64,000 nt of DNA from Hespellia sp. (GTDB taxonomy: Bacteria > Bacillota > Clostridia > Lachnospirales > Lachnospiraceae). The stretch is taken from positions 1 through 64,000 of the forward strand of contig JAQVCP010000010.1 in the NCBI GenBank assembly GCA_028689735.1, read 5' to 3'. Shown in pieces: positions 7,695 to 15,975 of this stretch (its first letter is position 1; every line of letters starts with the position of its first letter). The position numbers and the translations under genes are program-made. The notes beneath the pieces were generated by a model. The model was not told the DNA's origin. It worked only from the letters and a program-made list of their open reading frames with translations, and did not search any database.

Positions 7695-8210
7695 CTACAA
7701 CCGTTTAAAGCTGAAACAGGATAAATCCTCTTCCTTGTAATAGAATAAAATCAATGCCGCAAACAAAATGCATGCAACAACCACATAAATATCTGCTACA
7801 TTAAAAATAGGGAAATCAATCAATTCAAAATAGAAAAAATCGACAACATAATTCAGACGGACTCGATCAATCATATTTCCAATTGCTCCTGAACAAATCA
7901 AAACACTGCAGATTCTAAGGGGAATATATCTTGCGCTCAGCGGCATCTTGTGGTAAAGAAAACCAATGACAAGAATAATCAGAACTGCACTTATCACAAA
8001 AAATATCTTCTGATTCTGCAAAATTCCGAATGCAGCTCCCCTGTTTTCCAGATAATGCAATTGAAAGATATTTTTTATTATTATAAACGGATTCTGATTC
8101 TTCAACTGGAGCTGAGCAATTTTTTTTGTGTATTGATCAAATCCTGACAATACGATTACACTGAAAATGGCAATCATATAACTTTTTATATAACTATTGT
8201 TTTTTTTCAT
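7695..8210 (-). CDS. lspA: Lipoprotein signal peptidase II
   Basis: Inner-membrane aspartyl protease that removes the signal peptide of diacylglyceryl-prolipoproteins. At 171 residues with four predicted membrane spans it has the usual size. The two catalytic aspartates are in GNMIDR (about residue 117) and NVADIYV (about 140), both in their expected contexts, with the upstream NRGAAFGIL motif also present. Substrates in this window include the lipobox-bearing carboxypeptidase at 12.4-13.4 kb and the OadG-type lipoprotein at 53.7-54.4 kb. It is followed closely by rluD, the conserved order in Firmicutes. Confidence 0.95.
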   Translation of the reverse strand: MKKNNSYIKSYMIAIFSVIVLSGFDQYTKKIAQLQLKNQNPFIIIKNIFQLHYLENRGAAFGILQNQKIFFVISAVLIILVIGFLYHKMPLSARYIPLRICSVLICSGAIGNMIDRVRLNYVVDFFYFELIDFPIFNVADIYVVVACILFAALILFYYKEEDLSCFSFKRL

Positions 8211-8223
8211 GAAAATACCTCAG

Positions 8224-8979
8224 TTAAATATATTTGTGTATTGTTACATAAATCCGGTTTTTCTTAGTTACTGACTGTTCTCCAATATATTGAAACTTAC
8301 CAAGCCCCCGGACAGAAATCACATCGTCCGCCTTTAATTGATAACTGTTAGTCGTTATGATTCTTCCATTCACATAGACTTTTCCAGCTTCAATCAAACC
8401 TACGAGCTTACTGCGTGAAGCCCCGAATGCCAACGAGAGCAGGCTGTCAAGACGAACCGATGCAACGGTCCCTTTTCGCTCTTCATATTTGGGCTGATAA
8501 TCAAAATCGCCCTTATCCTGTCGTGTGACTTTTATAGAAGTATGACGAATACGCGTCAATTCTTTCCCGACAAAGTCGCATAGAGTATCCTGAAGAAAAA
8601 TAAATGCCTCATTTTCCATAACCTGTATATCGCCCAATTTATTGCGTTCAATACCGAGATTCAATATTGCCCCTAAGTAATCCCTATGCGTTAGCTCTTC
8701 TGAATATCGAGGATTCAAGGGACTGATTTTCAGAATAGAAACCGGATATTTTATTTCACAATAAAGAGCATCAGGTAGAAAAGCAACCATCTGACGCTCA
8801 GCATATGCATACCCGCCAAAAGTCTCATATTGTGAAAAAAGCTGATTCTTTGGAAGCGTATGTAAAATATTAAGTTCATTCAAATTCAGAAAATCAGAAT
8901 AGGTAACAATATCACGATGAAATGTAATCTGGGATAATTCAATCAGTCTGTTTTGTAATAGTTGTTCCTCTTTTTGCAT
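8224..8979 (-). CDS. ylmH: YlmH-type S4-domain RNA-binding protein
   Basis: A 251-residue protein of the YlmH family. The C-terminal third is an S4 domain (RLDSLLSLAFGASRSKLV, then GKVYVNGRIITTN, about residues 175-225); the N-terminal part matches the conserved YlmH region (the FGGYAYAERQMVAFLP segment). In Bacillus, YlmH lies in the sepF-divIVA region and has been linked to ribosome-associated quality control. Six bases separate it from the sepF stop, and no ribosome site precedes its ATG, so translation is probably coupled to sepF. Confidence 0.9.
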   Translation of the reverse strand: MQKEEQLLQNRLIELSQITFHRDIVTYSDFLNLNELNILHTLPKNQLFSQYETFGGYAYAERQMVAFLPDALYCEIKYPVSILKISPLNPRYSEELTHRDYLGAILNLGIERNKLGDIQVMENEAFIFLQDTLCDFVGKELTRIRHTSIKVTRQDKGDFDYQPKYEERKGTVASVRLDSLLSLAFGASRSKLVGLIEAGKVYVNGRIITTNSYQLKADDVISVRGLGKFQYIGEQSVTKKNRIYVTIHKYI

Positions 8980-8984
8980 ATCAA

Positions 8985-9494
8985 TTAAAATCTGTTTCTA
9001 ACAGAAGGCATCTCCATAGATTCCCCTAATAAATCCTGAAGATCACCGCTAATATCAACGTTCGTAGGCGTAACTAAAAATATGTAGTTAGAAATCTTCT
9101 GAAGATTACCACTAATTGCAAAAGTCGCACCTGATGTAAAATCAATAATTCTCTGAGCAATTTCTAAATCAAGCCCTTCTAAATTAAGAATGACTGTACG
9201 TCCGTTCAATAAAGTCTCCGTAATTTCTCTTGCATCTTCCACTGAGGAAGGCTTCACCACGCATACCTCCATGTTGCTCTTTCTGGTACTTGTTGGCCGC
9301 ATCGGCGTTACTTTATTCGTACTGTGAGCAGGAGATCTCTTCTCTTCCTCTGCATCGAATTCATCGTAATCATCCTTTGCCTTTTTATTGAATAATGATT
9401 TGTGAGGCTTCTCCTCGTAGTCATCATAATCATCATCATATTCTTCTTCGTCATTCAATTTCATGATATCAAGAAACTTGTCAAAAACACCCAT
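8985..9494 (-). CDS. sepF: Cell division protein SepF
   Basis: SepF bundles FtsZ protofilaments and anchors the Z-ring to the membrane. The 169-residue protein has a short amphipathic N-terminus (MGVFDKFLDIMKL) suited to membrane binding, a very acidic Asp/Glu/Tyr-rich linker (about residues 16-52), and the C-terminal SepF core (VVKPSSVEDAREITETLL, then VILNLEGLDLEIAQRIIDF, with GATFAISGN). AGGAG lies seven bases before the ATG. It is flanked by yggS and ylmH as in Bacillus, where the order is ylmE-sepF-ylmG-ylmH; ylmG is missing here. Confidence 0.95.
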   Translation of the reverse strand: MGVFDKFLDIMKLNDEEEYDDDYDDYEEKPHKSLFNKKAKDDYDEFDAEEEKRSPAHSTNKVTPMRPTSTRKSNMEVCVVKPSSVEDAREITETLLNGRTVILNLEGLDLEIAQRIIDFTSGATFAISGNLQKISNYIFLVTPTNVDISGDLQDLLGESMEMPSVRNRF

Positions 9495-9559
9495 TTTTAC
9501 ACTCCTATCTTATGTCCCTATTATGTCTTAGCATAATTATTTTTGTAAATATACAAAGG

Positions 9560-10252
9560 CTAAATGCTGTAATCCCTTACACCAAAAATTCCTGTACCAA
9601 CTCTCACCATAGTTGCACCTTCTTCGATTGCGATCATATAATCATTGGTCATACCCATCGAAAGTATACTCACATTAGTATTATCAATGTTTTCATGCAT
9701 AATGTCAACAGATAATTTGCGTAATTTTGCAAAATATGGTCTATTTTCTTCTGGATTTTCTACATTTGGTGCAATTGTCATTAATCCACACACTTTAATA
9801 TGGGAAAAAGATGCAATTTTTTTAATTAGTGGAAGAACTTCATCCGGAGCTAGACCAAACTTACTCTCCTCTCCTGCCACATTGACTTCCAGTAAAACAT
9901 TAACCACACAATTTTTTTTCTCAGCCTCTTTCTCTATCGTTTCTGCCAGACGAAAGGAATCTACTGAATGAATCATTGCTACTTTATCCACGATATATTT
10001 TACTTTGTTGCGCTGCAGATGACCTATCATATGCCATTCAATGTCTTTTGGCAGTGCTTCGTATTTGTCTGTCAATTCCTGTACTTTATTTTCTCCAAAA
10101 ATACGAATTCCCAGATCATATGCCTCCTGTAAAACCGAAATCGGTTTTGTCTTACTGACCGCAATAAGGGTCACATCCTCCCGGCTGCGATCTCCCTTTT
10201 TACAGGAAATCTCTATCTTTTTTTCCACATTTTCTAATGCTTCTTTTAACAT
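9560..10252 (-). CDS. yggS: YggS-family PLP homeostasis protein
   Basis: A 230-residue single-domain PLP-binding protein of alanine-racemase fold III type that buffers pyridoxal phosphate and affects amino-acid pools. The PLP lysine is in TLIAVSKTKP (about residue 35), and later family blocks FGENKVQEL, WHMIGHLQRNK and LSMGMTNDYMIAIEEGATMVRVGTGIFG are all present. This is the YlmE position of the sepF cluster. AAAGGAG precedes the ATG. No enzymatic activity is established for the family. Confidence 0.94.
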   Translation of the reverse strand: MLKEALENVEKKIEISCKKGDRSREDVTLIAVSKTKPISVLQEAYDLGIRIFGENKVQELTDKYEALPKDIEWHMIGHLQRNKVKYIVDKVAMIHSVDSFRLAETIEKEAEKKNCVVNVLLEVNVAGEESKFGLAPDEVLPLIKKIASFSHIKVCGLMTIAPNVENPEENRPYFAKLRKLSVDIMHENIDNTNVSILSMGMTNDYMIAIEEGATMVRVGTGIFGVRDYSI

Positions 10253-10269
10253 TGCAATTCACTCCTTTG

Positions 10270-11682
10270 TCAATTAAATACAACTTCATCTTCTTTTACA
10301 CTATTTGCATCCAACACAATATGATCGTAGTTAGCCAGACCATACGAATCACCGGTCTCTACAATATAGTAGGAATCGCTTTCACACAAAATAGAAATCT
10401 TTTTGAACACTGTATATCCTTTGTTGATGTTGTAAACCCCCTTCAGCTTAGACATTTCTTTCATCATAAATGTATCCGTTGATTCGGGCATTACCAGTAC
10501 GTCACCCTCTTTAAACTGCTCCGGATCCAGATAAACACTTCCGTCTTCTGTTGTCGCATAAGATTCTGCTTCTACAAATTCAGAAATCGTCTTCCCGTTT
10601 TTGTCAGTTGTCTGTCTTAGGACTCCTGTATTACTGCTGTTGCCTCCATGGGTCAGATACTCAGATGGCACCACATAAAAGTCCTTTTCCGTCACGGAAG
10701 ACTTTGGAATCTTAAGCCCTGTTTCATCTTCCAGTATCAATTCAACATTAACAAAACGATCATTTGCATAGCGAATCATCGAGTTATCGTAAGATAAACA
10801 GCCAAATTGCTTCCCCTCCTTTGTTATGATTGAAAAATCTGCCCAGATACTGTCTTTGTCATTGTTAAGCTTCGTCTTGATGTATGTTGTATCTGCCAGT
10901 TGTTTCGCTGTCTCTTCATCTATTTCGAACAAAATAGACCATGTCTCACTCGTAATCAGCTTATATGCGGTATCTCCTGCACGGACCTTTCTGTTTGTCG
11001 TGTAAGATTCCACCTTCGCCTTTTTATTCTCAAGCTCATCCACCGTAAAGCTATCCTGAGTCACTCCTTCGTATCCATCTGTCTCAAACACAATAATTCC
11101 ATCAGAAACAGACGATACAACCGCCAGACTGTCTGCTCCTGCCGAGGCAAGAAGCGAATCTAACTGAGCAGTCTTGGTATTGTTTGCCGCACTTTGAAGT
11201 GTATCCTTTAAATCGTTCTTAAAGTCATAGACTTTTGAAAAATTATCTTCATTATAGCTGGAATTAAACTCCTGTGTCTTAAGAACAATGGAATTCTGTT
11301 TATCGACTGACAAAGAAACTCCATTTGCCTCAGCGGATTCATCCAAAGAGACCTTATCAGGTGAAAGAGTATAAATATTCGCACCAGCTTTAATTTTGCT
11401 TGCCTCTGAGACAAAATAGTTAATGTATCCGTCCGTTTCAACAGGTACCACAGCTTCCGAGCGAAGAATCATACCTGTATAAGAATTATCCTTTAGTATG
11501 CTTCCATTACGTACTTCATAAACTGATACCTTGTTTGAGGTCAGATATAGAATGACTGTAACGAGAAGATATAAAAACACAATTGCAAAGATAAAAATTC
11601 CAATATTCCATTCTCTTTTAATTTTATATTTTTTTATATTTACTGATTTATTTACTGGTTCATCCGTAGATTTCGGTATCAA
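10270..11682 (-). CDS. HlyD-like membrane-anchored adaptor protein
   Basis: A 470-residue protein with a basic cytoplasmic N-terminus, one membrane span at about residues 26-49 (IGIFIFAIVFLYLLVTVILY) and a long extracytoplasmic part. Residues about 53-110 have the HlyD/biotinyl-lipoyl half-motif look (EVRNGSILKDNSYTG...VETDGYINYFVSEASKIKAGANIYTL), a region at about 210-260 repeats it (SDGIIVFETDGYEGV, VRAGDTAYKLI), and the C-terminus has further beta-rich segments. Translation starts at TTG 11682, nine bases after AGGAGG. It is the first gene of the yggS-sepF-ylmH-lspA-rluD operon behind an extended -10 promoter. No ABC or MFS partner lies beside it, so a transport role is doubtful; a cell-envelope or division role is inferred from context only. 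Confidence 0.75.
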   Translation of the reverse strand: MIPKSTDEPVNKSVNIKKYKIKREWNIGIFIFAIVFLYLLVTVILYLTSNKVSVYEVRNGSILKDNSYTGMILRSEAVVPVETDGYINYFVSEASKIKAGANIYTLSPDKVSLDESAEANGVSLSVDKQNSIVLKTQEFNSSYNEDNFSKVYDFKNDLKDTLQSAANNTKTAQLDSLLASAGADSLAVVSSVSDGIIVFETDGYEGVTQDSFTVDELENKKAKVESYTTNRKVRAGDTAYKLITSETWSILFEIDEETAKQLADTTYIKTKLNNDKDSIWADFSIITKEGKQFGCLSYDNSMIRYANDRFVNVELILEDETGLKIPKSSVTEKDFYVVPSEYLTHGGNSSNTGVLRQTTDKNGKTISEFVEAESYATTEDGSVYLDPEQFKEGDVLVMPESTDTFMMKEMSKLKGVYNINKGYTVFKKISILCESDSYYIVETGDSYGLANYDHIVLDANSVKEDEVVFN

Positions 11683-11750
11683 AATAAAGAACCTCCTGTT
11701 TATGAATAAAATCCTCTATGTATAAATGAATAATCATATGAAATGTAATT

Positions 11751-11779
11751 AGTATATCATTTTAAAATGTATATTTCCA
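11751..11779 (-). promoter_or_regulatory. Promoter of the HlyD-like/sepF operon
   Basis: On the minus strand TGGAAA (11774-11779), 17 bp, then TATACT (11751-11756) preceded by TGA, an extended -10 element. Confidence 0.7.
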
Positions 11780-11857
11780 GCTATAAAGGCAACAATACCA
11801 TTAGATAGAACAAAGTGTATCATTGCATATACCATTTTGTCATACTGCAATCAAAAA

Positions 11858-11961
11858 GAGGATTCGCTGTAAAGCGGCCACTCATCCTCGCACTTTGGGA
11901 ACATCTCAGGCAGTTCAGATATACGCTGCTATATAGGAAATACATCTTGATTTCCTATATA
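11858..11961 (+). other. Structured 5' leader of the DUF378 gene
   Basis: Within the 307-bp gap (11683-11989), GAGGAT (11858-11863) pairs with ATCCTC (11884-11889) enclosing a small CGCT-GTAA-AGCG hairpin. Further on, TATATAGGAAAT (11930-11941) pairs with ATTTCCTATATA (11950-11961) around an 8-nt loop, about 28 bp before the start codon. The second hairpin is followed by A residues, so it is not a terminator in this direction. The leader matches no riboswitch class I can confirm. The rest of the gap holds the leftward promoter at 11751-11779. Confidence 0.5.
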
Positions 11962-11989
11962 AAAAATGAATGTAAAAGGAGGATATAGC

Positions 11990-12193
11990 ATGAAGTGGTT
12001 TGATAACACAGCTCTTACATTAGTCATTATTGGAGCCATAAACTGGCTTCTGGTTGGAATATTCCGTTTTGACCTGGTAGCGTTTTTACTTGGTGACATG
12101 AGCTGGCTCTCAAGAATTGTCTATACAATCGTTGGGTTATGCGGTCTGTACTTGTTCAGTCTGTACGGACGTATCGGCAGCATGTCAGAATAG
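11990..12193 (+). CDS. DUF378 small membrane protein
   Basis: A 67-residue protein with two membrane spans (about residues 8-28 and 41-60), including the DUF378 signature TLVIIGAINWLLVGIFRFDLVAF and IVYTIVGLCGLY. The start is ATG 11990, preceded by AAAGGAGG; an ATG at 11966 upstream of that site is not used. It is a single gene with its own terminator and an unusually structured leader. Function unknown; members of the family are widespread small proteins of Firmicutes. Confidence 0.85.
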   Translation: MKWFDNTALTLVIIGAINWLLVGIFRFDLVAFLLGDMSWLSRIVYTIVGLCGLYLFSLYGRIGSMSE

Positions 12194-12245
12194 CAAAATC
12201 AGAAGAGAATCTTCGGAGCTTCCTCCGAATGCATGGTAACATATT

Positions 12246-12279
12246 AAAAGGTGCCCTTATGTAGGACACCTTTTCTTTC
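12246..12279. terminator. Terminator after the DUF378 gene
   Basis: AAAAGGTG pairs with CACCTTTT, extended by CC/GG past one mismatch, followed by a CTTT tract. On the minus strand it could also end the rod-shape operon. Confidence 0.75.
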
Positions 12280-12402
12280 ATCAACATGAAAGTGTCTCGC
12301 AATAAAAATCTGCCGACTCAAAATAATTATTTTATGTATCCGCTCCAGTTTATTCCAACTTCATATTTTATATCTCATTACCGCTTCACATATGTTTTGA
12401 AT

Positions 12403-13368
12403 TTATTTCGAAACTCCAGCAGTCAGCAGACTGGTAGTGTCGTTATACAAAGTCGTCTTGTCTGGAGCACCCATTACAATAGATATGTAAGGATTTCCGG
12501 CATCATTCTGGCTGTAAAGGATTACACAGGAGCCTGCCTCATCAGTGGTACCAGTCTTTCCACCAAACACCTTCACACCGTCTGGCATAGCAGTCTTCCC
12601 AAGTGAATAATAATTCGTTGGAGTCCAGACGGCTTCCCTTGTGCCACTTGCTGGATTTGTGATAGACGCCGTATAGGAATCCTGAGATACAATATCAAGA
12701 AATCTCTGATCCTGAATACACGCATTGAAAATCAGGTATAAGTCATAAGCCGTTGTATAATGATTATCCTCATGCAATCCGTGTGGATTCACAAAATGTG
12801 TGTGTGTTGCCCCGAGATTGACTGCCTCTTGGTTCATACGTTCTGCGAAAGCCTCTACGCTCCCTGACACATGCTCTGCAATGGCAACTGCATTATCATT
12901 GCCGGAATAAAGGAGAAGACCGTTCAACAGATCGTTCATACTCAGTTGGTCACCCGCCTGCAGTCCACAAAGTTGTGCGCCCGCTTCAAATTGTGTGGCG
13001 TTCTCGCTAACTGTCACTATATCATCCAGATTGCCATATTTTAGTACGATGTAAGCAGTCATAAGTTTTGTAGTACTTGCAGGATATAACTGGTCAAATA
13101 CCTTGTCCGAATATAGCACCTGATGATTGGCAATATCAAAGAGTCCTGCCGCATGAAGAGAATCATCCGTTGTATACCCTTCCAATCCAATGTCGGTATT
13201 CGTCACACACAGATTTGCTGCAAATAAGTCACCCTGATACAAATTCGTATTATATTTTCCTAACTCATATTCAGTTGTATATGCTGTATCAGCTGCACAT
13301 CCGGCAAGTAGAAAAGTACAGGAACACAATGCAACAACATTTCTGATGATTTTATTTGTACATCTCAC
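12403..13368 (-). CDS. Lipoprotein D-alanyl-D-alanine carboxypeptidase
   Basis: A 321-residue serine-type DD-carboxypeptidase that trims the terminal D-Ala of peptidoglycan pentapeptides outside the membrane. The N-terminus is a lipoprotein signal ending in the lipobox LLAGC (Cys at about residue 24). Active-site motifs are SxxK in YPASTTKLMT, SxN as YSGNDNA and KTG in FGGKTGTTDEAGSC. Translation appears to start at GTG 13368, which overlaps the end of mgsA by 17 bases; no other start would include the signal peptide. It is the last gene of the shape and division cluster. Most DacA-type enzymes use a C-terminal amphipathic helix to bind the membrane, and here the lipid anchor replaces it. Confidence 0.88.
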   Translation of the reverse strand: MRCTNKIIRNVVALCSCTFLLAGCAADTAYTTEYELGKYNTNLYQGDLFAANLCVTNTDIGLEGYTTDDSLHAAGLFDIANHQVLYSDKVFDQLYPASTTKLMTAYIVLKYGNLDDIVTVSENATQFEAGAQLCGLQAGDQLSMNDLLNGLLLYSGNDNAVAIAEHVSGSVEAFAERMNQEAVNLGATHTHFVNPHGLHEDNHYTTAYDLYLIFNACIQDQRFLDIVSQDSYTASITNPASGTREAVWTPTNYYSLGKTAMPDGVKVFGGKTGTTDEAGSCVILYSQNDAGNPYISIVMGAPDKTTLYNDTTSLLTAGVSK

Positions 13369-13747
13369 GCCAGTCCAAATCCCCTCTGTCCAATGCTAAA
13401 ATAAGTGCTTCAGCCGTGGCAATATTCGTTGCCATCGGTATATTATAAGTATCACATAACTTAACGATATCATTTACATTTGGCTCATGTGACCGCGGTG
13501 TCAGCGGGTCACGGAAAAAAATCAAGACATCGATATTGTTCGCCTCAATCTGCGTTCCAAGCTGTTGCTGTCCCCCCAGATGTCCTGCAAGATATTTGTG
13601 AATTGATAAATTTGTCACTTCTTCCACAAGCCTTCCCGTCGTTCCTGTTGCATATAATTCATGTTTACTTAAAATGCCACGGTAAGCAATACAAAAATTC
13701 TGCATCAGTTTCTTTTTTGCATCGTGCGCAATTAATCCTATGTTCAT
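13352..13747 (-). CDS. mgsA: Methylglyoxal synthase
   Basis: Converts dihydroxyacetone phosphate to methylglyoxal and phosphate, a bypass that relieves sugar-phosphate stress. At 131 residues it is a standard MgsA: IGLIAHDAKKKLMQ at the N-terminus (with the conserved HDxKK), the phosphate loop ATGTTGRLV (about 53-61), the catalytic-Asp region AGHLGGQQQLGTQI and FFRDPLTP. AAGGAGA precedes the ATG. Its position after rodA in the mre-min cluster is conserved in Clostridia, though the metabolic link to cell shape is not explained. Confidence 0.96.
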   Translation of the reverse strand: MNIGLIAHDAKKKLMQNFCIAYRGILSKHELYATGTTGRLVEEVTNLSIHKYLAGHLGGQQQLGTQIEANNIDVLIFFRDPLTPRSHEPNVNDIVKLCDTYNIPMATNIATAEALILALDRGDLDWREMYK

Positions 13748-13758
13748 GTCTATTCTCC

Positions 13759-14904
13759 TTACTGATATTTTTTCGGCTGCAGCCCTACATTCAGGACAAA
13801 TCCAATTCCCATATAGAAGCAGACCACAGACGTAATTCCATAGCTGACGAAAGGCAAGGAGATTCCAGTATTTGGAAAAATTCCGGTTGCCACACTGATA
13901 TTGATGAAGCTCTGTACACCAATCAGTGCGGCAACTCCACCGCAGATTAACTTACCCCCGGTGTCCTTCGCTTTCAGTCCTATCAAAATACATTCAACCA
14001 CTATTAATAATAGCAAAATTATGACAATACAACAACCCACAAATCCTAATTCTTCTCCAATTATAGCAAAAATAAAGTCTGTCTGTGGCTCAGAGAGATA
14101 ATTTCCATTTTTCACGGATGTGGTTGTGTTATTATTCAGCCCTTTTCCGGTCAATTGTCCCGACCCGATTGCCATAACAGAATTCAATTGCTGGTATGCC
14201 TCCGACGATGCATACTCCTCGGGTTCCAGCCATGCAAGGATTCTGTCCTTTTGATAATTGTTGATGATTTTGATATCCGTACCGACCACCAGACTCAGAA
14301 AAATGATAGATACCGGTACAACAATTGCAAGAAGTGTTCCTATAAACCGATAGTCAAGTCCTGCCAGAAACAGAATAATCGCAAACAATGCTGCCAGACA
14401 AATGGTATTGGATAAGTTGGGCTGCTTATAAATCAACACTAAAGAAGGGAGAATCAGCGCAATTGCCATAAACAGATTCTTTCTTGCATTGATGGCGTGC
14501 TCCCGTTCCATAAATAGCTTGGCATAGAATAAAATCATCAGGATTTTAGTTAAATCAGAAGGCTGAAAACGAGTAAATCCAAGATCAAGCCAACGCTGTG
14601 CACCGTTTACCTTGACTCCTAAAAACAAGACAGCGACAAGGAGCAGCAGATTGATAATATACAATATCCAGTAAAAGTCAAGCACTCTCTCATAATCAAT
14701 CAGCGCAATTACCAGCATGATTACCGAGCCAAGAAGAACTCCGCCGATTTGTTTGCTCTGCACTGATTCCTGTGCACTGCCGACCACAAGAATTCCAATA
14801 ATAGAAATCGCCCACACTAATATGACAAGTGAGAACTTGAAGTCTTTTACATGATATCGTTTTAAGCTTTGTAGTTTTCTTTTTAAAAATTCTATGAATT
14901 TCAA
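13759..14904 (-). CDS. rodA: RodA/FtsW-family SEDS glycosyltransferase
   Basis: A 381-residue polytopic membrane protein of the SEDS family, the peptidoglycan polymerase that pairs with a class B PBP (here the PBP2-like gene of the same cluster) for side-wall synthesis. Conserved SEDS blocks are visible: GAQRWLDLGFTRFQPSDLTKI (split here as GAQRWLDLG and FQPSDLTKI), the extracellular loop GNYLSEPQTDFIFAIIGEELG, and the C-terminal FVSYGITSV. Translation starts at TTG 14904, eight bases after AGGAG, and overlaps the minE stop codon (TTGA), so the two are coupled. Context with mreBCD indicates RodA rather than FtsW. Confidence 0.93.
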   Translation of the reverse strand: MKFIEFLKRKLQSLKRYHVKDFKFSLVILVWAISIIGILVVGSAQESVQSKQIGGVLLGSVIMLVIALIDYERVLDFYWILYIINLLLLVAVLFLGVKVNGAQRWLDLGFTRFQPSDLTKILMILFYAKLFMEREHAINARKNLFMAIALILPSLVLIYKQPNLSNTICLAALFAIILFLAGLDYRFIGTLLAIVVPVSIIFLSLVVGTDIKIINNYQKDRILAWLEPEEYASSEAYQQLNSVMAIGSGQLTGKGLNNNTTTSVKNGNYLSEPQTDFIFAIIGEELGFVGCCIVIILLLLIVVECILIGLKAKDTGGKLICGGVAALIGVQSFINISVATGIFPNTGISLPFVSYGITSVVCFYMGIGFVLNVGLQPKKYQ

Positions 14905-15131
14905 TGTTTTTCTCCTGTAAATGATATATGGATATCAGATCGTGTAACTGTAATTTTAATTTGGTTTGGATTGGCTTCTATGTATTTTGTAACTGTCTGA
15001 TATAGATCAGATTCCAGCTTATCCGTTACGTTCGGCTTGCAGTGAACCCGGTCAGAAGTAAGTACGCTCTTTAACCGCTCTTTTGCAATGGAAACAGACG
15101 ATGTTCGCCTCGGACTATGAAATACCGGCAT
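14901..15131 (-). CDS. minE: Cell-division topological specificity factor MinE
   Basis: A 76-residue MinE: stimulates the MinD ATPase and drives MinCD away from midcell. The segment SVSIAKERLKSVLTSDR (about residues 11-27) is the anti-MinCD/contact helix region, and the C-terminal ESDLYQTVTKYIEANPNQIKI belongs to the dimerization domain. AGGAGG precedes the ATG. Together with minC and minD it makes a complete MinCDE system rather than the DivIVA-based form of Bacillus. Confidence 0.92.
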   Translation of the reverse strand: MPVFHSPRRTSSVSIAKERLKSVLTSDRVHCKPNVTDKLESDLYQTVTKYIEANPNQIKITVTRSDIHISFTGEKH

Positions 15132-15143
15132 GATCCATTCCTC

Positions 15144-15935
15144 CTAATTTGATTTGAAATGGTGAAGCAGTCTTGCGAGAACACCCTCGGTACGCGTATA
15201 ATCCGGAATTGGAACACTCTCACCGTTAATTCTTCTACAGATATTTTGATAAGCCTGTCCGGCCAGTGAATCAGAACCGATGACCGGTTCTCCCTGATTC
15301 GTTGCAATCACAACCTGTTCATCGTCCGGCAGGACACCAAGCAGCTCAACTGCCAGTATTTCTGTGACATCTTCCACCGTCATCATGTCTCCCTTTTGTA
15401 CCATCTCGATCCGCAGCTTATTTATAATCAGCTGCGGCCTGGAAATCCCATGTGCCTCAAGAAGTCCAATAATCCGGTCCGCATCCCGAATGGCGGATAC
15501 TTCCGGCGTAGTGACAACAATTGCACGATCAGCTCCCGCAATTGCATTTTCAAATCCCTGTTCAATTCCGGCCGGGCAATCCAGAAGAATATAATCATAC
15601 TCTTCCTTTAACTCATCCACTAATTTGCGCATTTGTTCCGGCGAAATTGCCGTTTTATCCTTGGTCTGTGCTGAGGGAAGCAAAGACAATTCAGGAAAAC
15701 GCTTATCTTTTATTAAGGCCTGCTTTAATCGGCAATTACCTTCAATCACATCTACAAGATTATAGATAATACGATTTTCCATTCCCATTACAACATCAAG
15801 ATTTCGAAGACCCAAATCGGTGTCAATAACGATGACCTTTTTATCTGATTGTGAAAGCCCAATTCCAATATTTGCAGTGGTGGTCGTCTTTCCCACACCG
15901 CCTTTTCCAGATGTAATAACAATTGCTTCGCCCAT
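15144..15935 (-). CDS. minD: Septum-site-determining ATPase MinD
   Basis: A 263-residue ParA/MinD ATPase that recruits MinC to the membrane. The deviant Walker A motif SGKGGVGKTTTT is at residues 9-20, the switch/Walker B region LLDCPAGIEQGFENAI follows near residue 115, and the C-terminus (GVLARLLHHFKSN) is the short amphipathic membrane-targeting helix. ATG 15935 is chosen because GGGAGG lies about ten bases upstream; a TTG six codons earlier overlaps that site. Confidence 0.96.
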   Translation of the reverse strand: MGEAIVITSGKGGVGKTTTTANIGIGLSQSDKKVIVIDTDLGLRNLDVVMGMENRIIYNLVDVIEGNCRLKQALIKDKRFPELSLLPSAQTKDKTAISPEQMRKLVDELKEEYDYILLDCPAGIEQGFENAIAGADRAIVVTTPEVSAIRDADRIIGLLEAHGISRPQLIINKLRIEMVQKGDMMTVEDVTEILAVELLGVLPDDEQVVIATNQGEPVIGSDSLAGQAYQNICRRINGESVPIPDYTRTEGVLARLLHHFKSN

Positions 15936-15975
15936 ATCTCGTGCGCCTCCCAAATTTATTCGATCATTTATACTT

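Noticed and set aside
11858-11930. Possible cobalamin-type riboswitch in the DUF378 leader (CGCTGTAA, GCCACT and GGGAA in order)
   Set aside because: The upstream core of the cobalamin aptamer and the B12 box are missing, and the downstream gene is not a cobalamin gene. Kept only as an unassigned structured leader.
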